64,000 bases of DNA from UM-FILTER-37-12 sp964344965 (lineage in GTDB: Bacteria; Patescibacteriota; Patescibacteriia; Magasanikbacterales; UBA922): contig CAYFPJ010000001.1 of the NCBI GenBank assembly GCA_964344965.1, forward strand, positions 1-64,000. Reading direction: 5' to 3'. Below, one piece after another: positions 32,402 to 41,183 of this stretch (within the stretch, counting starts at the first letter, position 1; each line of letters begins with the position of its first letter). A program made the translations under genes and the position numbers. The notes beneath the pieces were generated by a model, which was not told the DNA's origin, did not search any database, and saw nothing but the letters and a program-made list of their open reading frames with translations.

Positions 32402-33694
32402 ATGCATATTTTAATCAAAGATATCTCTAAGCATGTTGATCAAGAAGTGACGATCAAAGGCTGGCTCTACAACAAGCGTTCTTCAGGTAAGATTGCCTTC
32501 CTTGAGTTGCGTGATGGGTCGGGGTTTATCCAAGCTATTGTTTCTCAGGCAGAAGTTAGTGAGCAAATTTGGCAAGATGTCGACAAGACTACCCAAGAAT
32601 CTGCAGTAATCGTCACTGGAAAAGTTAGTAAACATCCCAAAAAAGAAAATATTTTTGAGTTGCAAGTTACTGATTTTGTGCTGCATTCTCTTGCTCAGGA
32701 ATATCCAATTACTAAGAAAGAACATGGCCCAGACTTCCTTCTCGACAATCGTCATCTCTGGCTCCGAAGTAAAAAGCAATGGGCTATCCAACGAGTCCGT
32801 GATGTAGTGATCCAGGCAATTTATGATTTTTATCATGCCAACGGATTTATAAAAATCGATACTCCAATCATCACACCAAACGCATGTGAAGGAGCGACAA
32901 CACTTTTTGGAATAGAGTATTTTGATCAGGGCGAAGTATTTCTCTCCCAATCTGGACAACTTTATCTCGAAGCAGCGATTATGTCTGTTGGTAGAGGATT
33001 TGATTTTGGTCCTACTTTTCGGGCAGAGAAAAGCAAAACCAAACGCCATCTGACAGAATTCTGGATGATGGATGCAGAGGCTGCTTATGTCGAACATGAG
33101 GAAAGCATGGAAATTCAAGAAAATATGATCGTATTTATTGTTGAGCAATGTCTTGAAAAATGTCAGCAAGAATTAGCTATCTTGGAGAGAGATCTCGAGC
33201 CACTTAAAAAAATACAAGCACCTTTCACTCGTTTGACCTATAGCGAAGCAATAGAAAAATTGAATTCACTCGGTTCAGATATAAAATTTGGTGAAGATCT
33301 TGGTAATGATGACGAAGGTACACTGACCCAGGATTCAGACGTGCCAGTATTTATTCACAAATGGCCCAAAGCAATCAAGCCATTCTATATGAAGCAAGAT
33401 CCAGATAATCCAGAATTAGTGCTAAACAATGATCTAATAGGTACAGAAGGATCTGGAGAGCTAATCGGAGGATCTCAGCGTGAGGATGATTATGAGATAT
33501 TGAAAGCTGCTATTGAAAAAGAAGGTCTAGAAGGAGAAGAATATCAGTGGTACCTAGATCTTCGCAAGTATGGCTCTGTGCCTCATTCTGGCTTCGGTCT
33601 AGGATTAGAAAGGACTGTAGGGTGGATATGTGGTGTGAAGCACATCAGAGAGACTATCCCTTTCCCAAGACTTATCAATAGAGTCAGACCTTAG
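32402..33694 (+). CDS. asnS: Asparaginyl-tRNA synthetase
   Basis: This class IIb synthetase charges tRNA-Asn. The 430 residues have the N-terminal OB anticodon-binding domain (VTIKGWLYNKRSSGKIAFLELRDG), motif 2 in FGPTFRAEKSKTKRHLTEFWMMDAE (about 200-225) and motif 3 in GFGLGLERTVGWICG (about 398-412). The RAEKSxTxRHLTEF pattern is that of AsnRS rather than AspRS, and a separate aspS follows 1.4 kb downstream. Presence of AsnRS suggests direct Asn-tRNA formation. Confidence 0.95.
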   Translation: MHILIKDISKHVDQEVTIKGWLYNKRSSGKIAFLELRDGSGFIQAIVSQAEVSEQIWQDVDKTTQESAVIVTGKVSKHPKKENIFELQVTDFVLHSLAQEYPITKKEHGPDFLLDNRHLWLRSKKQWAIQRVRDVVIQAIYDFYHANGFIKIDTPIITPNACEGATTLFGIEYFDQGEVFLSQSGQLYLEAAIMSVGRGFDFGPTFRAEKSKTKRHLTEFWMMDAEAAYVEHEESMEIQENMIVFIVEQCLEKCQQELAILERDLEPLKKIQAPFTRLTYSEAIEKLNSLGSDIKFGEDLGNDDEGTLTQDSDVPVFIHKWPKAIKPFYMKQDPDNPELVLNNDLIGTEGSGELIGGSQREDDYEILKAAIEKEGLEGEEYQWYLDLRKYGSVPHSGFGLGLERTVGWICGVKHIRETIPFPRLINRVRP

Positions 33695-33702
33695 ATTTTT
33701 GT

Positions 33703-34899
33703 ATGCCTGAAGGTGGTGGAAAACACGACATGGATCCCAAAGTTTCTGGACCAGATGATGCTGATTTTGTTGCTGCCCCGGAAGAAGAGGTGGTAGAGCA
33801 AGAAGCCAGATTTGAAGATGAGCCAACAGACGTTGCAGATTCGATAGAGAATGAAGAAGAGCGGGCTGTTCGACAGCAATCTCTGGAAGAGTTGAAAGCT
33901 GCTTATCTTGGCTATAGAATTAACCAAGACGGAAAAGAATTATCTTTTGCTGGGGCAATTGATAGAATTGAATCTCTAGCAGAAAAAATTTCTGGTTTTA
34001 CTGCTGAAGAACAGTCTGAACAAGAAAATTACTCAGATGTGGATGGTGATGAATCAACCTTGGTTTATTCTGCCATAGACTCAAAGCTTAATGATATTTT
34101 TGTTTTTTCCTCTGAAAACGATTCAAGTAGAGAATTGAAAAGTAGTATTGAACAAAAATTTGATTCAGTACTTGATAAAATCAAGAAGTTATTTTCTAGC
34201 GATGATACCATTGATGAACAAAAGATGGAGGAACAGATTAATAATATTTTGAAGAATTTTTTCAATTTTCTTGATAAATTATACAATAAATTGACCGCTG
34301 AGGGAGATGAAGAAGATGCTGCATCTTCTTTTAGAGAAGATTTGGCTACTTTAGATGAGGATGATTATTTCGATGATGAGCAAGAGGAAATAAAAGATGC
34401 TTCTCACTTACGTTTGGTTTCAACTGCTACTGATGATACAGATGAGAATAATGATGATGACGCAGCTGCGGCAGCTACCATGCTCCTTCTCAATAATGAC
34501 GAAGCAGAAGGTTCCTTTGGTGCTGTAACAAAAGATCCTGAGATCGGCGAGAGGTGGAAGAAAATGATTGTCAGTGGATTTATGAACGGTTCTTTAATTA
34601 GAGAGAGTGACGGATCTTATAAAATGGAAGTTCGCAATCCGGTGATTCCATGGATTGCAGATAAGCCGGAAGAATTTTTCCGTAAGAATTATGAACGCCA
34701 TGCCGGTGATCCAGAATATTTTTCTACCCGCCGTAATCCAGCTCGCGATGGAGAATTTTTTCCACGTGAGGTGTTTTTGGATGAGACTGGGACAGCATTA
34801 GACTTGTATATCAATGGACGATTTGATGAATTTGCCAGCACTGAGGCGGGGAAGAATTTTTATGCTGAGGAGCAGAGCCCCTTTGAGATAGCGGCATAG
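33703..34899 (+). CDS. Acidic hypothetical protein, 398 aa
   Basis: It begins 8 nt after asnS and is probably co-transcribed. About residues 1-280 are strongly acidic with coiled-coil or disordered character (EEEVVEQEARFEDEP, long Asp/Glu runs). The last ~110 residues look like a compact domain with conserved-looking Trp, Tyr, Arg and Asn (ERWKKMIVSGFMNGSLI, WIADKPEEFFRKNYERH). No catalytic motif, signal peptide or membrane segment is visible, and I do not recognise the family. Confidence 0.65.
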   Translation: MPEGGGKHDMDPKVSGPDDADFVAAPEEEVVEQEARFEDEPTDVADSIENEEERAVRQQSLEELKAAYLGYRINQDGKELSFAGAIDRIESLAEKISGFTAEEQSEQENYSDVDGDESTLVYSAIDSKLNDIFVFSSENDSSRELKSSIEQKFDSVLDKIKKLFSSDDTIDEQKMEEQINNILKNFFNFLDKLYNKLTAEGDEEDAASSFREDLATLDEDDYFDDEQEEIKDASHLRLVSTATDDTDENNDDDAAAAATMLLLNNDEAEGSFGAVTKDPEIGERWKKMIVSGFMNGSLIRESDGSYKMEVRNPVIPWIADKPEEFFRKNYERHAGDPEYFSTRRNPARDGEFFPREVFLDETGTALDLYINGRFDEFASTEAGKNFYAEEQSPFEIAA

Positions 34900-34955
34900 A
34901 ATGTATTTGCGAAATTACGAAAGGTGCGAAATATACGAACCATTAATAATACTAA

Positions 34956-35022
34956 AGGATTACCACCGAAAGGCGGTACCACGAAGATTGTGTGTGCTAG
35001 CCTGCCTTTCGGCAGGAATCCT
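34956..35022 (-). repeat. AGGATT...AATCCT structured repeat, copy 2
   Basis: The reverse strand repeats the arrangement at 28545-28610: AGGATT-CCTGCC-GAAA-GGCAGG, variable middle, ACCGCC-TTTC-GGTGG, AATCCT. GCGAAATTACGAAA-type word arms lie outside it (34909-34940 and 35046-35062). Confidence 0.7.
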
Positions 35023-35074
35023 AACGTTTTGGTTGTTTTTTTGTACTTTTCGTAATTTTGCACATCTTAGATAT

Positions 35075-35125
35075 TTGCCAAAACTATATTATTTTGCTAA
35101 GATATTACTGTTAATTTAGCAAAAT
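35075..35125 (+). promoter_or_regulatory. aspS promoter with overlapping palindrome
   Basis: TTGCCA (35075-35080) and TAAGAT (35098-35103) have a 17-nt spacer. ATTTTGCTAA (35091-35100) overlaps the -10 box and faces TTTAGCAAAAT (35115-35125) just before the start codon. It could be an operator or an RNA hairpin. Confidence 0.5.
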
Positions 35126-35129
35126 ATTT

Positions 35130-36941
35130 ATGGAATATCGTACTCACAATTGTGGACAATTAAACACAAAACAAGCTGGACAAGAAGTAATTCTTTCTGG
35201 TTGGGTACACCGTCGTCGAGACCTTGGTGGTCTTATTTTTATTGACCTCCGAGATCGTTATGGGATTACTCAGGTAGTTTTTCATCCTGATCAGTTGGCT
35301 GATTTTGCTGTAGCAGAAAGTCTGAAATACGAATACGTGGTCAGAGTAAAAGGTAAAATAGAAAACAGAAAGAAAGAAAATGTTAATAAAGATCTGAAGA
35401 CTGGTGAGATTGAAGTGATGGCTACAGAACTGAGTGTCCTCAGTACAGCGAAGGCTATGCCTTTTGAGATTTTTGAAACAAACAAAGGTGAAGAAGACGA
35501 AGAGCTGAGATTGAAATATCGTTTTCTTGAATTGCGTCGAGAAAGATTGCGTGAAAATATTATCTTCCGCGCCAAGATGGTCTCCCACATTCGTAAATAT
35601 ATGGACGAGCACGACTTTGTCCACATTGATACGCCAATCTTGACTGTTAGTTCACCAGAAGGGGCACGAGATTTCCTCGTCCCATCTAGACTACATCCTG
35701 GTAAATTTTATGCCCTACCGCAAGCTCCGCAGCAGTACAAGCAGCTTTTGATGGTGGCTGGCTTTGATCGTTATTATCAGATTGCTCCTTGCATGCGTGA
35801 TGAAGACCCGAGAGCCGACCGTTCTCCGGGAGAATTTTACCAGCTGGATTGTGAGACTAGTTTCATGAGTCAAGACGAGTTTTTTGAACTCATGGAACCC
35901 TTGTTTATCGAATTGACAGAAAAAGTTGCAGGTAAAAAAGTAAAATCAAAACCACTACCAAGGATTCCATTCAAAGAGTGTATGGAGACTTATGGTAGTG
36001 ACCGACCAGACTTGCGCTATGATCTTGAAATTCAAGAAGTAACAGAATGGGCCAAAGGAACAGACTTCAAAGTTTTCAACAGTGCAGAGCATGTCCGTGT
36101 TTTGGTGATCCCTGGAGGTGATAAATTTACTCGCAAAGAGATTGACAAAGAGTTTACAGATGTGGCCAAGAGAGCGCACGCCAAAGGACTGGCTTGGATG
36201 AAATATATAGATGGCAAGTTTGAAGGAGGGGTGAGTAAATTTTTTGATGATGATCAGCTAGAAAAGTTGTTGAATTTACTTAAGGCGAGACCCCCCTCCG
36301 ACTCCCCCCTACAAGGGGGGAGGGAATCGGGTGGACTTGGGGATGCTATTCTTTTTTTCTCGGCTGATGATTGGGAAGTGAGTTGTACAGCTCTTGGGGC
36401 GGTGAGGCATATGGCAGGAGAGAAGCTTGATCTGGCAGATCCAAATGAGGTTGCTTGGGCTTGGATAGTGGATTTTCCATTTTATGAGAAAGATGCGGAG
36501 ACTGGCAAGATAGATTTTTCACACAATCCATTCTCAATGCCTCAAGGTGGTATGGAGACTCTAGAAAACACAGATCCACTAGATATCAAGGCTTTTCAGT
36601 ATGACATCATTGCTAATGGTCTTGAACTTAGCTCTGGCGGAGTACGAAACAAAGATCCAGAAATAATGTACAAAGCATTTGAAATAGCTGGCTATACCAA
36701 GGAAGACGTGGATGCCAAATTTGGTCACATGATCAGAGCTTTTGAATTTGGTGCTCCTCCTCATTGTGGATTTGCTCCTGGTATCGAGAGGATGGCTATG
36801 CTCCTCTTGGGAGAGAAAAATATTCGTAGCGTAGTTCCATTCCCCAAGAATCAAAAAGCAGAAGAACCAATGGTGGGTAGTCCTGCTGAGGCCGATGAAG
36901 GGCAGTTGAAAGAATTAGGATTGGAAATAAAAAATATATGA
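35130..36941 (+). CDS. aspS: Aspartyl-tRNA synthetase with an in-frame repeat
   Basis: This class IIb synthetase charges tRNA-Asp. The 603 residues (usual about 585-600) show the OB domain (GWVHRRRDLGGLIFIDLRD), motif 2 with CMRDEDPRADRSPGEFYQLD (about 228-247), the bacterial GAD insertion domain (about 300-430) and motif 3 with GIERMAMLLLG. Near residue 390 a CTCCCC/GGGGAG palindrome adds about 17 residues (RPPSDSPLQGGRESGG), where the family normally runs straight into a GDxILF strand. Bacterial type; whether it is discriminating cannot be judged here. Confidence 0.95.
   Translation: MEYRTHNCGQLNTKQAGQEVILSGWVHRRRDLGGLIFIDLRDRYGITQVVFHPDQLADFAVAESLKYEYVVRVKGKIENRKKENVNKDLKTGEIEVMATELSVLSTAKAMPFEIFETNKGEEDEELRLKYRFLELRRERLRENIIFRAKMVSHIRKYMDEHDFVHIDTPILTVSSPEGARDFLVPSRLHPGKFYALPQAPQQYKQLLMVAGFDRYYQIAPCMRDEDPRADRSPGEFYQLDCETSFMSQDEFFELMEPLFIELTEKVAGKKVKSKPLPRIPFKECMETYGSDRPDLRYDLEIQEVTEWAKGTDFKVFNSAEHVRVLVIPGGDKFTRKEIDKEFTDVAKRAHAKGLAWMKYIDGKFEGGVSKFFDDDQLEKLLNLLKARPPSDSPLQGGRESGGLGDAILFFSADDWEVSCTALGAVRHMAGEKLDLADPNEVAWAWIVDFPFYEKDAETGKIDFSHNPFSMPQGGMETLENTDPLDIKAFQYDIIANGLELSSGGVRNKDPEIMYKAFEIAGYTKEDVDAKFGHMIRAFEFGAPPHCGFAPGIERMAMLLLGEKNIRSVVPFPKNQKAEEPMVGSPAEADEGQLKELGLEIKNI
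36290..36335 (+). repeat. CTCCCC palindromic repeat inside aspS
   Basis: CCCCCCTCCGACTCCCCCC faces GGGGGGAGGGAATCGGG. It matches the intergenic family at 2588, 30836 and 31849, and the reading frame is kept. Confidence 0.85.
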
Positions 36942-37491
36942 AAAGGTCTGGAGGATTAGAATATAAAAGTTCAAAGAGAAGTGCAGATAGCAGACTCTCT
37001 CAAGCCTTGGCTCATGCGAAAAGAGATTTACGCAATCATTTTGTTTCAAAAAACAGAGAGATAGACGAAGATTTTTTTAATTCAGCGGGAACTCCCCGCC
37101 TGTTAAGGTGGGGATGAGAGTCAAATCCTGCTCAAGCAGGACAAGCCCAGCTTGAACTGTAGGCCTCAAGGCCACAAGTGCCACGGCTGTTAAGCCGTGG
37201 GTATCTACTGCTTTTCAGGAAAATGAGGCCCGACTTGCTTTTCAGGGAAATCCTCATGGGGATATCGAAAAACTAAGAGAAAAATTTTATCGTCCTGATG
37301 TGACAGATCCGTCTCTGTGGCTAGAAGATACAAAAGGTAGGGTGATGGCAGAGCAGGCCCAGATTTTGGTGGGAGCGTTGGATATGGTGCGTAGTGGCAA
37401 GTCTAAGTCATTGGAGGTCTCACAAGCTTTGGCTTTGGCTGATTTGTTTATAAATCCTCCAAAAGACGTATCTACTGGTGAATCATTTTAA
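36938..37491 (+). pseudogene. Hypothetical gene split by a 122-bp insertion
   Basis: The frame from ATG 36938 (overlapping the aspS stop) encodes a basic 49-residue start (MKRSGGLEYKSSKRSADSRL onward) and then hits TGA inside a hairpin-rich insert. The second part is open in another frame to TAA at 37491 (FQENEARLAFQ, then EKLREKFYRP, DPSLWLEDTKGRV). Removing exactly 37085-37206 (122 bp) joins both frames into a 143-residue ORF. No known domain is recognised. A terminator follows at 37511. Confidence 0.7.
37085..37206 (+). mobile_element. IS200/IS605-like remnant without transposase
   Basis: The insert begins GCGGGAACTCCCCGCC and has hairpins CCCCGCC/GGTGGGG, TCCTGC/GCAGGA and GGCC-TCAA-GGCC. 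It ends with CCACGGCT-GTTA-AGCCGTGG plus GTATCT. The terminal subterminal-style hairpin and the multi-hairpin body resemble the right end and omega-RNA scaffold of TnpB-bearing IS200/IS605 elements. No tnpA or tnpB is present here, so it would be a non-autonomous (PATE-like) copy. Confidence 0.55.
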
Positions 37492-37510
37492 AGTTTTTTA
37501 GAATAAAAAT

Positions 37511-37535
37511 TACTATCCTCAGAGATAGTTTTTTA
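37511..37535 (+). terminator. Terminator before scpA
   Basis: ACTATC pairs with GATAGT around a CTCAGA loop, followed by TTTTT. Confidence 0.8.
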
Positions 37536-37564
37536 TTGTATGAAGATAAAAAATATGCTATAAT
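37536..37564 (+). promoter_or_regulatory. Promoter of scpAB
   Basis: TTGTAT (37536-37541) and TATAAT (37559-37564) have a 17-nt spacer, directly after the terminator. Confidence 0.75.
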
Positions 37565-37616
37565 TATTTCGTTTTTTATGCCTTATTTTAGCAAAAATTT
37601 TGGAAATTATTGATTT

Positions 37617-38309
37617 ATGAATACTCCTATAAGCCTTGAGGAATTTAGTGGGCCACTTGATCTATTACTATCTCTTGTACATGAAGAGAAGTTGGACATT
37701 ACAGCTATTGCGCTTTCTCAGGTGACAGAACAATATATTGGCTATATAGAAGGTCTGGAGGAAAGTTCTGGTGAAGAGTTGGCTGACTTCGTAGTGGTGG
37801 CAGCCAGACTACTCCTCCTCAAATCTAGTAGACTAATGCCTCAGTTTGCGCCAGCAGAAGACGAAGGTCCAAGACTTGAAGATCAACTACGCTTATATCA
37901 GTCTTTTGTAAAAGCAAGCAAAGGTTTTAATCTTCTTTGGGAAAATGATAGGCAAAGTAGATTTCGTATCGAGCCACCACGGGTGTCGGAAGAATTTGTC
38001 ATGCCAGCAAATACTACTCTAGCAAGCCTATACGAGTTCATGGTACAATTGATAAACCGGATCAAGCCTGCCAAACCATTACCGCAGACTCAGATTGACA
38101 GAGCAATATCCATCAAAGAAAAAATTGCAAATATTAGAAAATTGTTGAGAAGTAAAAAGAAGTTTAGTTTTCAGGAGGTACTAGAAGATTCAGAAAATAA
38201 GACAGATGTGATAGTAGGATTTTTGGCTTTACTCGAGCTGGTAAAACAAAAGCATGTGGGTCTAAAGCAAGAAGGTAATTTTGGGGATATTATGGTGAAT
38301 CGGGCTTAA
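37617..38309 (+). CDS. scpA: Segregation and condensation protein A
   Basis: ScpA is the kleisin that links SMC heads. The 230 residues begin with the family signature FSGPLDLLLSLVHEEKLDI, followed by helices including ADFVVVAARLLLLKSSRLMP and a C-terminal winged helix (VIVGFLALLELVKQKHVGLKQ). It is next to scpB and far from smc (3.9 kb). Confidence 0.95.
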   Translation: MNTPISLEEFSGPLDLLLSLVHEEKLDITAIALSQVTEQYIGYIEGLEESSGEELADFVVVAARLLLLKSSRLMPQFAPAEDEGPRLEDQLRLYQSFVKASKGFNLLWENDRQSRFRIEPPRVSEEFVMPANTTLASLYEFMVQLINRIKPAKPLPQTQIDRAISIKEKIANIRKLLRSKKKFSFQEVLEDSENKTDVIVGFLALLELVKQKHVGLKQEGNFGDIMVNRA

Positions 38310-38354
38310 CACTTAAACACTTTAACACCTTAGCACTTAAACACTTGGTTTATT
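38310..38354. repeat. AACACTT word array between scpA and scpB
   Basis: CTTAAACACTT, TTAACACCTTAGC and CTTAAACACTT words are tandemly repeated right before the scpB start. Confidence 0.7.
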
Positions 38355-38891
38355 ATGAGTTCATTATTATCAAAAATTGAGTCAATCCTCTTCGTAGCAT
38401 CGAAGCCTTTGTCTTTCAAAAAGATTGCCAAAGCGGTGGGGAAGATGAGTGGAGAGGTGGCTCAGACGATTGAGACTCTACAAATGAAATATAATAAAGA
38501 AGATTCTGGAATTCATTTGCTGGTGGAAGGAGAAACTGTTCAGATGGCCACTAATCCAAGTAATTCGGATGTAATCGAGGGATTTGTAAAAGATCAGACC
38601 AGAGGAGAGCTGACTAAAGCTCAACTTGAGACTTTGACCGTGATAGCGTATCGCAGTCCCGTCACTCGTCCAGAATTGGAACAAATTAGAGGGGTGAATT
38701 GTGCTGTCATTATTCGAAATCTTCTTATAAGAGGTCTGATAAAAGAAAAGTCAGACAGTGACGCTCTTTTGCCAGAATATTCACTTTCTATAGAAGCTTT
38801 AAGTAATCTGGGTATTAGTTCTGTGAGTGAATTAAATAATTATGAAGATTTACATGCTCATGAGTATGTGGAGAACGTGGTAAATCAATAA
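38355..38891 (+). CDS. scpB: Segregation and condensation protein B
   Basis: ScpB is a dimeric winged-helix partner of ScpA. The 178 residues have the typical start SLLSKIESILFVASKPLSFKKIAK and the second winged helix with LTKAQLETLTVIAYRSPVTRPELEQIRGVN. It completes the SMC-ScpA-ScpB set of this window. Confidence 0.95.
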   Translation: MSSLLSKIESILFVASKPLSFKKIAKAVGKMSGEVAQTIETLQMKYNKEDSGIHLLVEGETVQMATNPSNSDVIEGFVKDQTRGELTKAQLETLTVIAYRSPVTRPELEQIRGVNCAVIIRNLLIRGLIKEKSDSDALLPEYSLSIEALSNLGISSVSELNNYEDLHAHEYVENVVNQ

Positions 38892-38896
38892 ATAAT

Positions 38897-39928
38897 ATGG
38901 GAAATAATTTTTTGCAAATCGAACCAGGCAATGAAAGGTCTAATCGTTGGCGGAATTTTTTTGCTGTTTTTGTGGTTGCAACAGTATTTTTGACTGTAGG
39001 ATTTTTTTCTACTGATTTGTCTACTAAATTTTTGATAAGTGGAGAAAAATTTGTAGAAAAAACTTTTCCAGTTTCTTCTGATCGAGAAGTGCAAGCCAGT
39101 GTAGGTGGAGATATAGTAGTGCAGCCAAAGAGAATTTTGTTGCCAGTTTTGGATGGAGATTTGCTTCCCTCTGACCAACTTACTGCCGCTAGTATATTTG
39201 CAAAAGATGTGGAGACTGGAGCAACTTTGTATGAAAAAAATACTTATCAGACAAGACCGATCGCTAGTATAACTAAGCTGATGAGTGCTCTAGTAATTTT
39301 AGAAAAAAATCCAGATTGGGATTTGTCAGCTGTTGTTGTTTCAGACAATATACTTGATACTCATATGTATGCTGGCGATACTTATACTCTTGATGAGCTA
39401 TGGATTTCATCTCTGGTTGGTTCTTCCAATAAAGCCATCCTCACGCTTGCTGATGCTGTTGGTTGGCCAAGAGAAGCCTTTGTAGAACGCATGAACCAAA
39501 AGGCTCTAGAACTTGGAATGAGTGACAGTAACTTCGTTGATCCAACAGGTATAGAAGCTGGCAATATTGCTACTGCTTCTGATGTTGCTTTGCTTCTAGA
39601 AGAGAGTATGAGACAAGAAAAAATAGTAGAAGCATTGTTGACAAGAGAACAAGATTTGTATTCAAAAGAAAGAGAAAATTCCCACCATATTTGGAATACA
39701 AACTGGCTACTTCTTGGTTGGATTCCTCATACTCTCCCAGAAATACTTGGTGGTAAGACTGGTTATATTCCAGCTTCTGGATACAATTTTGCTATGCAAA
39801 TCGTGAATGAGCAAGGGAAAATAATTGATGTCGTAGTGCTCGGGGCTGATGTTCATGAAGCCAGATTTACCGAAGCTCGTGATGTGGCAGAATCTGTTTT
39901 TGGAAATTATACTTGGCCAGAAAATTAG
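38897..39928 (+). CDS. D-alanyl-D-alanine carboxypeptidase (S11 family)
   Basis: This penicillin-binding serine peptidase trims the terminal D-Ala from peptidoglycan. The 343 residues have one N-terminal membrane helix (FFAVFVVATVFLTVGFF, about 17-35) and then the peptidase domain with SxxK as SITK (about 124), SxN as SSN (about 176) and KTG in GGKTGYIPASGYNF (about 286). It lacks the long C-terminal domain of E. coli PBP5. It starts 5 nt after scpB. DacA, DacB and DacF types cannot be separated. Confidence 0.9.
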   Translation: MGNNFLQIEPGNERSNRWRNFFAVFVVATVFLTVGFFSTDLSTKFLISGEKFVEKTFPVSSDREVQASVGGDIVVQPKRILLPVLDGDLLPSDQLTAASIFAKDVETGATLYEKNTYQTRPIASITKLMSALVILEKNPDWDLSAVVVSDNILDTHMYAGDTYTLDELWISSLVGSSNKAILTLADAVGWPREAFVERMNQKALELGMSDSNFVDPTGIEAGNIATASDVALLLEESMRQEKIVEALLTREQDLYSKERENSHHIWNTNWLLLGWIPHTLPEILGGKTGYIPASGYNFAMQIVNEQGKIIDVVVLGADVHEARFTEARDVAESVFGNYTWPEN

Positions 39929-40041
39929 GCACATAGGTAGATTTAGGTGCTTAGGTTATTAGGTTTTTGTGACTTGGTAATTTAAATTCCTAACAACCTA
40001 AAGACCTGTAGCCTATACTTACTTATACTTATCTAAGACCT
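39929..40041. repeat. Facing TAGGT/ACCTA word arrays
   Basis: TAGGCACATAGGTAGATTTAGGTGCTTAGG words after the stop face CCTAACAACCTAAAGACCT and CTAAGACCTATGC words before the next start. Confidence 0.7.
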
Positions 40042-40539
40042 ATGCTTAATCCCGTCGAATGGTTCACTAGCATCCCTCCTGAATGGGCAGTTTTTTTTCT
40101 GTCCATGATTCCTGTCACTGAACTTAGAGCTTCTATCCCTATTGGTATAGAGGTCTACAACCTTGCTGTATGGAAAGTCTGGATTATTGCTGTTATTGGC
40201 GATCTTGTCCCAGCTTTATTTATTCTTTATTTTATTCCTTATGCTCATAAGTGGATAATGAAGAAAAAGTTTTTGGGACGTGTTTTGACTAAAAAACTTG
40301 AACATGCCGAAAAGGCTTTTGGTGGAAAATACCAAAAGTATGGAGCCATTGCTTTGGTTGTGTTTGTGGGAATACCCTTGCCAATGACTGGATCTTGGAC
40401 AGGGTCACTGGCTGCATTTATATTTAATATTCCTTTCAAAAAGTCAGTACCTCTTATTACTGCTGGGATTTGCGTGGCAGCTACTTTGGTGACTTTGATT
40501 ACATTGTTTGCTGGTGAAGCTATCCGTTCTGTAATATAA
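40042..40539 (+). CDS. Small multidrug-export family membrane protein (COG2426)
   Basis: The 165-residue protein has four or more hydrophobic segments and the family features SMIPVTELRASIPIGI (about 21-36) and GIPLPMTGSWTG (about 112-123), which define the putative small multidrug export proteins. Actual substrates of this family are not established. The Nudix gene follows after 4 nt. Confidence 0.85.
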   Translation: MLNPVEWFTSIPPEWAVFFLSMIPVTELRASIPIGIEVYNLAVWKVWIIAVIGDLVPALFILYFIPYAHKWIMKKKFLGRVLTKKLEHAEKAFGGKYQKYGAIALVVFVGIPLPMTGSWTGSLAAFIFNIPFKKSVPLITAGICVAATLVTLITLFAGEAIRSVI

Positions 40540-40543
40540 TTTT

Positions 40544-41167
40544 ATGAATAATATTGTCAGAAAAAGAGAAGAAGGAGAGCCAACAATGTTAAAAAATGGT
40601 GAGCCAAAAATAGTTTTTGAGGCTAGGATTGGGGCTGTGATAAATTTTCCTGTACTTGAAGACGCAGGAGAAGGCTATGTCCAAAAGATGTATGAAAAGT
40701 ATGTCCGTTCACCGGGGACAAGAATTATAGCTCTCAGAGATGATAAAATTTATCTCCAAAAAGAAGATCGAGTAGAAAGTGAGAAAAAATGGGATTGGAG
40801 ATTGCCTGGTGGGAAAGTAGTTGATTCCTTTGTTGCTTACAAAGAATATCTTAACAAGCCACTACCAGAAGAAATAGTATTTGAGGCTGCAAGAAAAGAA
40901 TTACAAGAAGAAGCTCATCTTGATTCTGAAAATATGATGATCTTTGACAAAAAAATTTGTGGCACACTTGTGGAATGGGATCTTTACTATGTCATAGCCA
41001 AAGATGTGGTAGGTTTTGATTTTGAGGGAACACATGCGGAAGGTGAAGAGATTGGAGAATCGGGATGGTTTGAATTTTCAAAAGTTCTTGAGATGTGTCA
41101 GACTGGGGAGATATCTGAAGGTAGGACAGTGTCTGCTCTCCTGCAATTTATACATAAACAAAAATAA
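40544..41167 (+). CDS. Nudix hydrolase family protein
   Basis: Nudix enzymes hydrolyse nucleoside diphosphate derivatives. The catalytic helix is seen as AARKELQEEAHLDSE (about 113-127), fitting REUxEE, and the preceding glycine strand as WRLPGGKVVD (about 84-93). Between the GG and the helix there is an insertion of about 15 residues compared with the standard box. The length of 207 residues is above average. The substrate is unknown. Confidence 0.8.
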   Translation: MNNIVRKREEGEPTMLKNGEPKIVFEARIGAVINFPVLEDAGEGYVQKMYEKYVRSPGTRIIALRDDKIYLQKEDRVESEKKWDWRLPGGKVVDSFVAYKEYLNKPLPEEIVFEAARKELQEEAHLDSENMMIFDKKICGTLVEWDLYYVIAKDVVGFDFEGTHAEGEEIGESGWFEFSKVLEMCQTGEISEGRTVSALLQFIHKQK

Positions 41168-41183
41168 TCCTGAATAGGATTAT

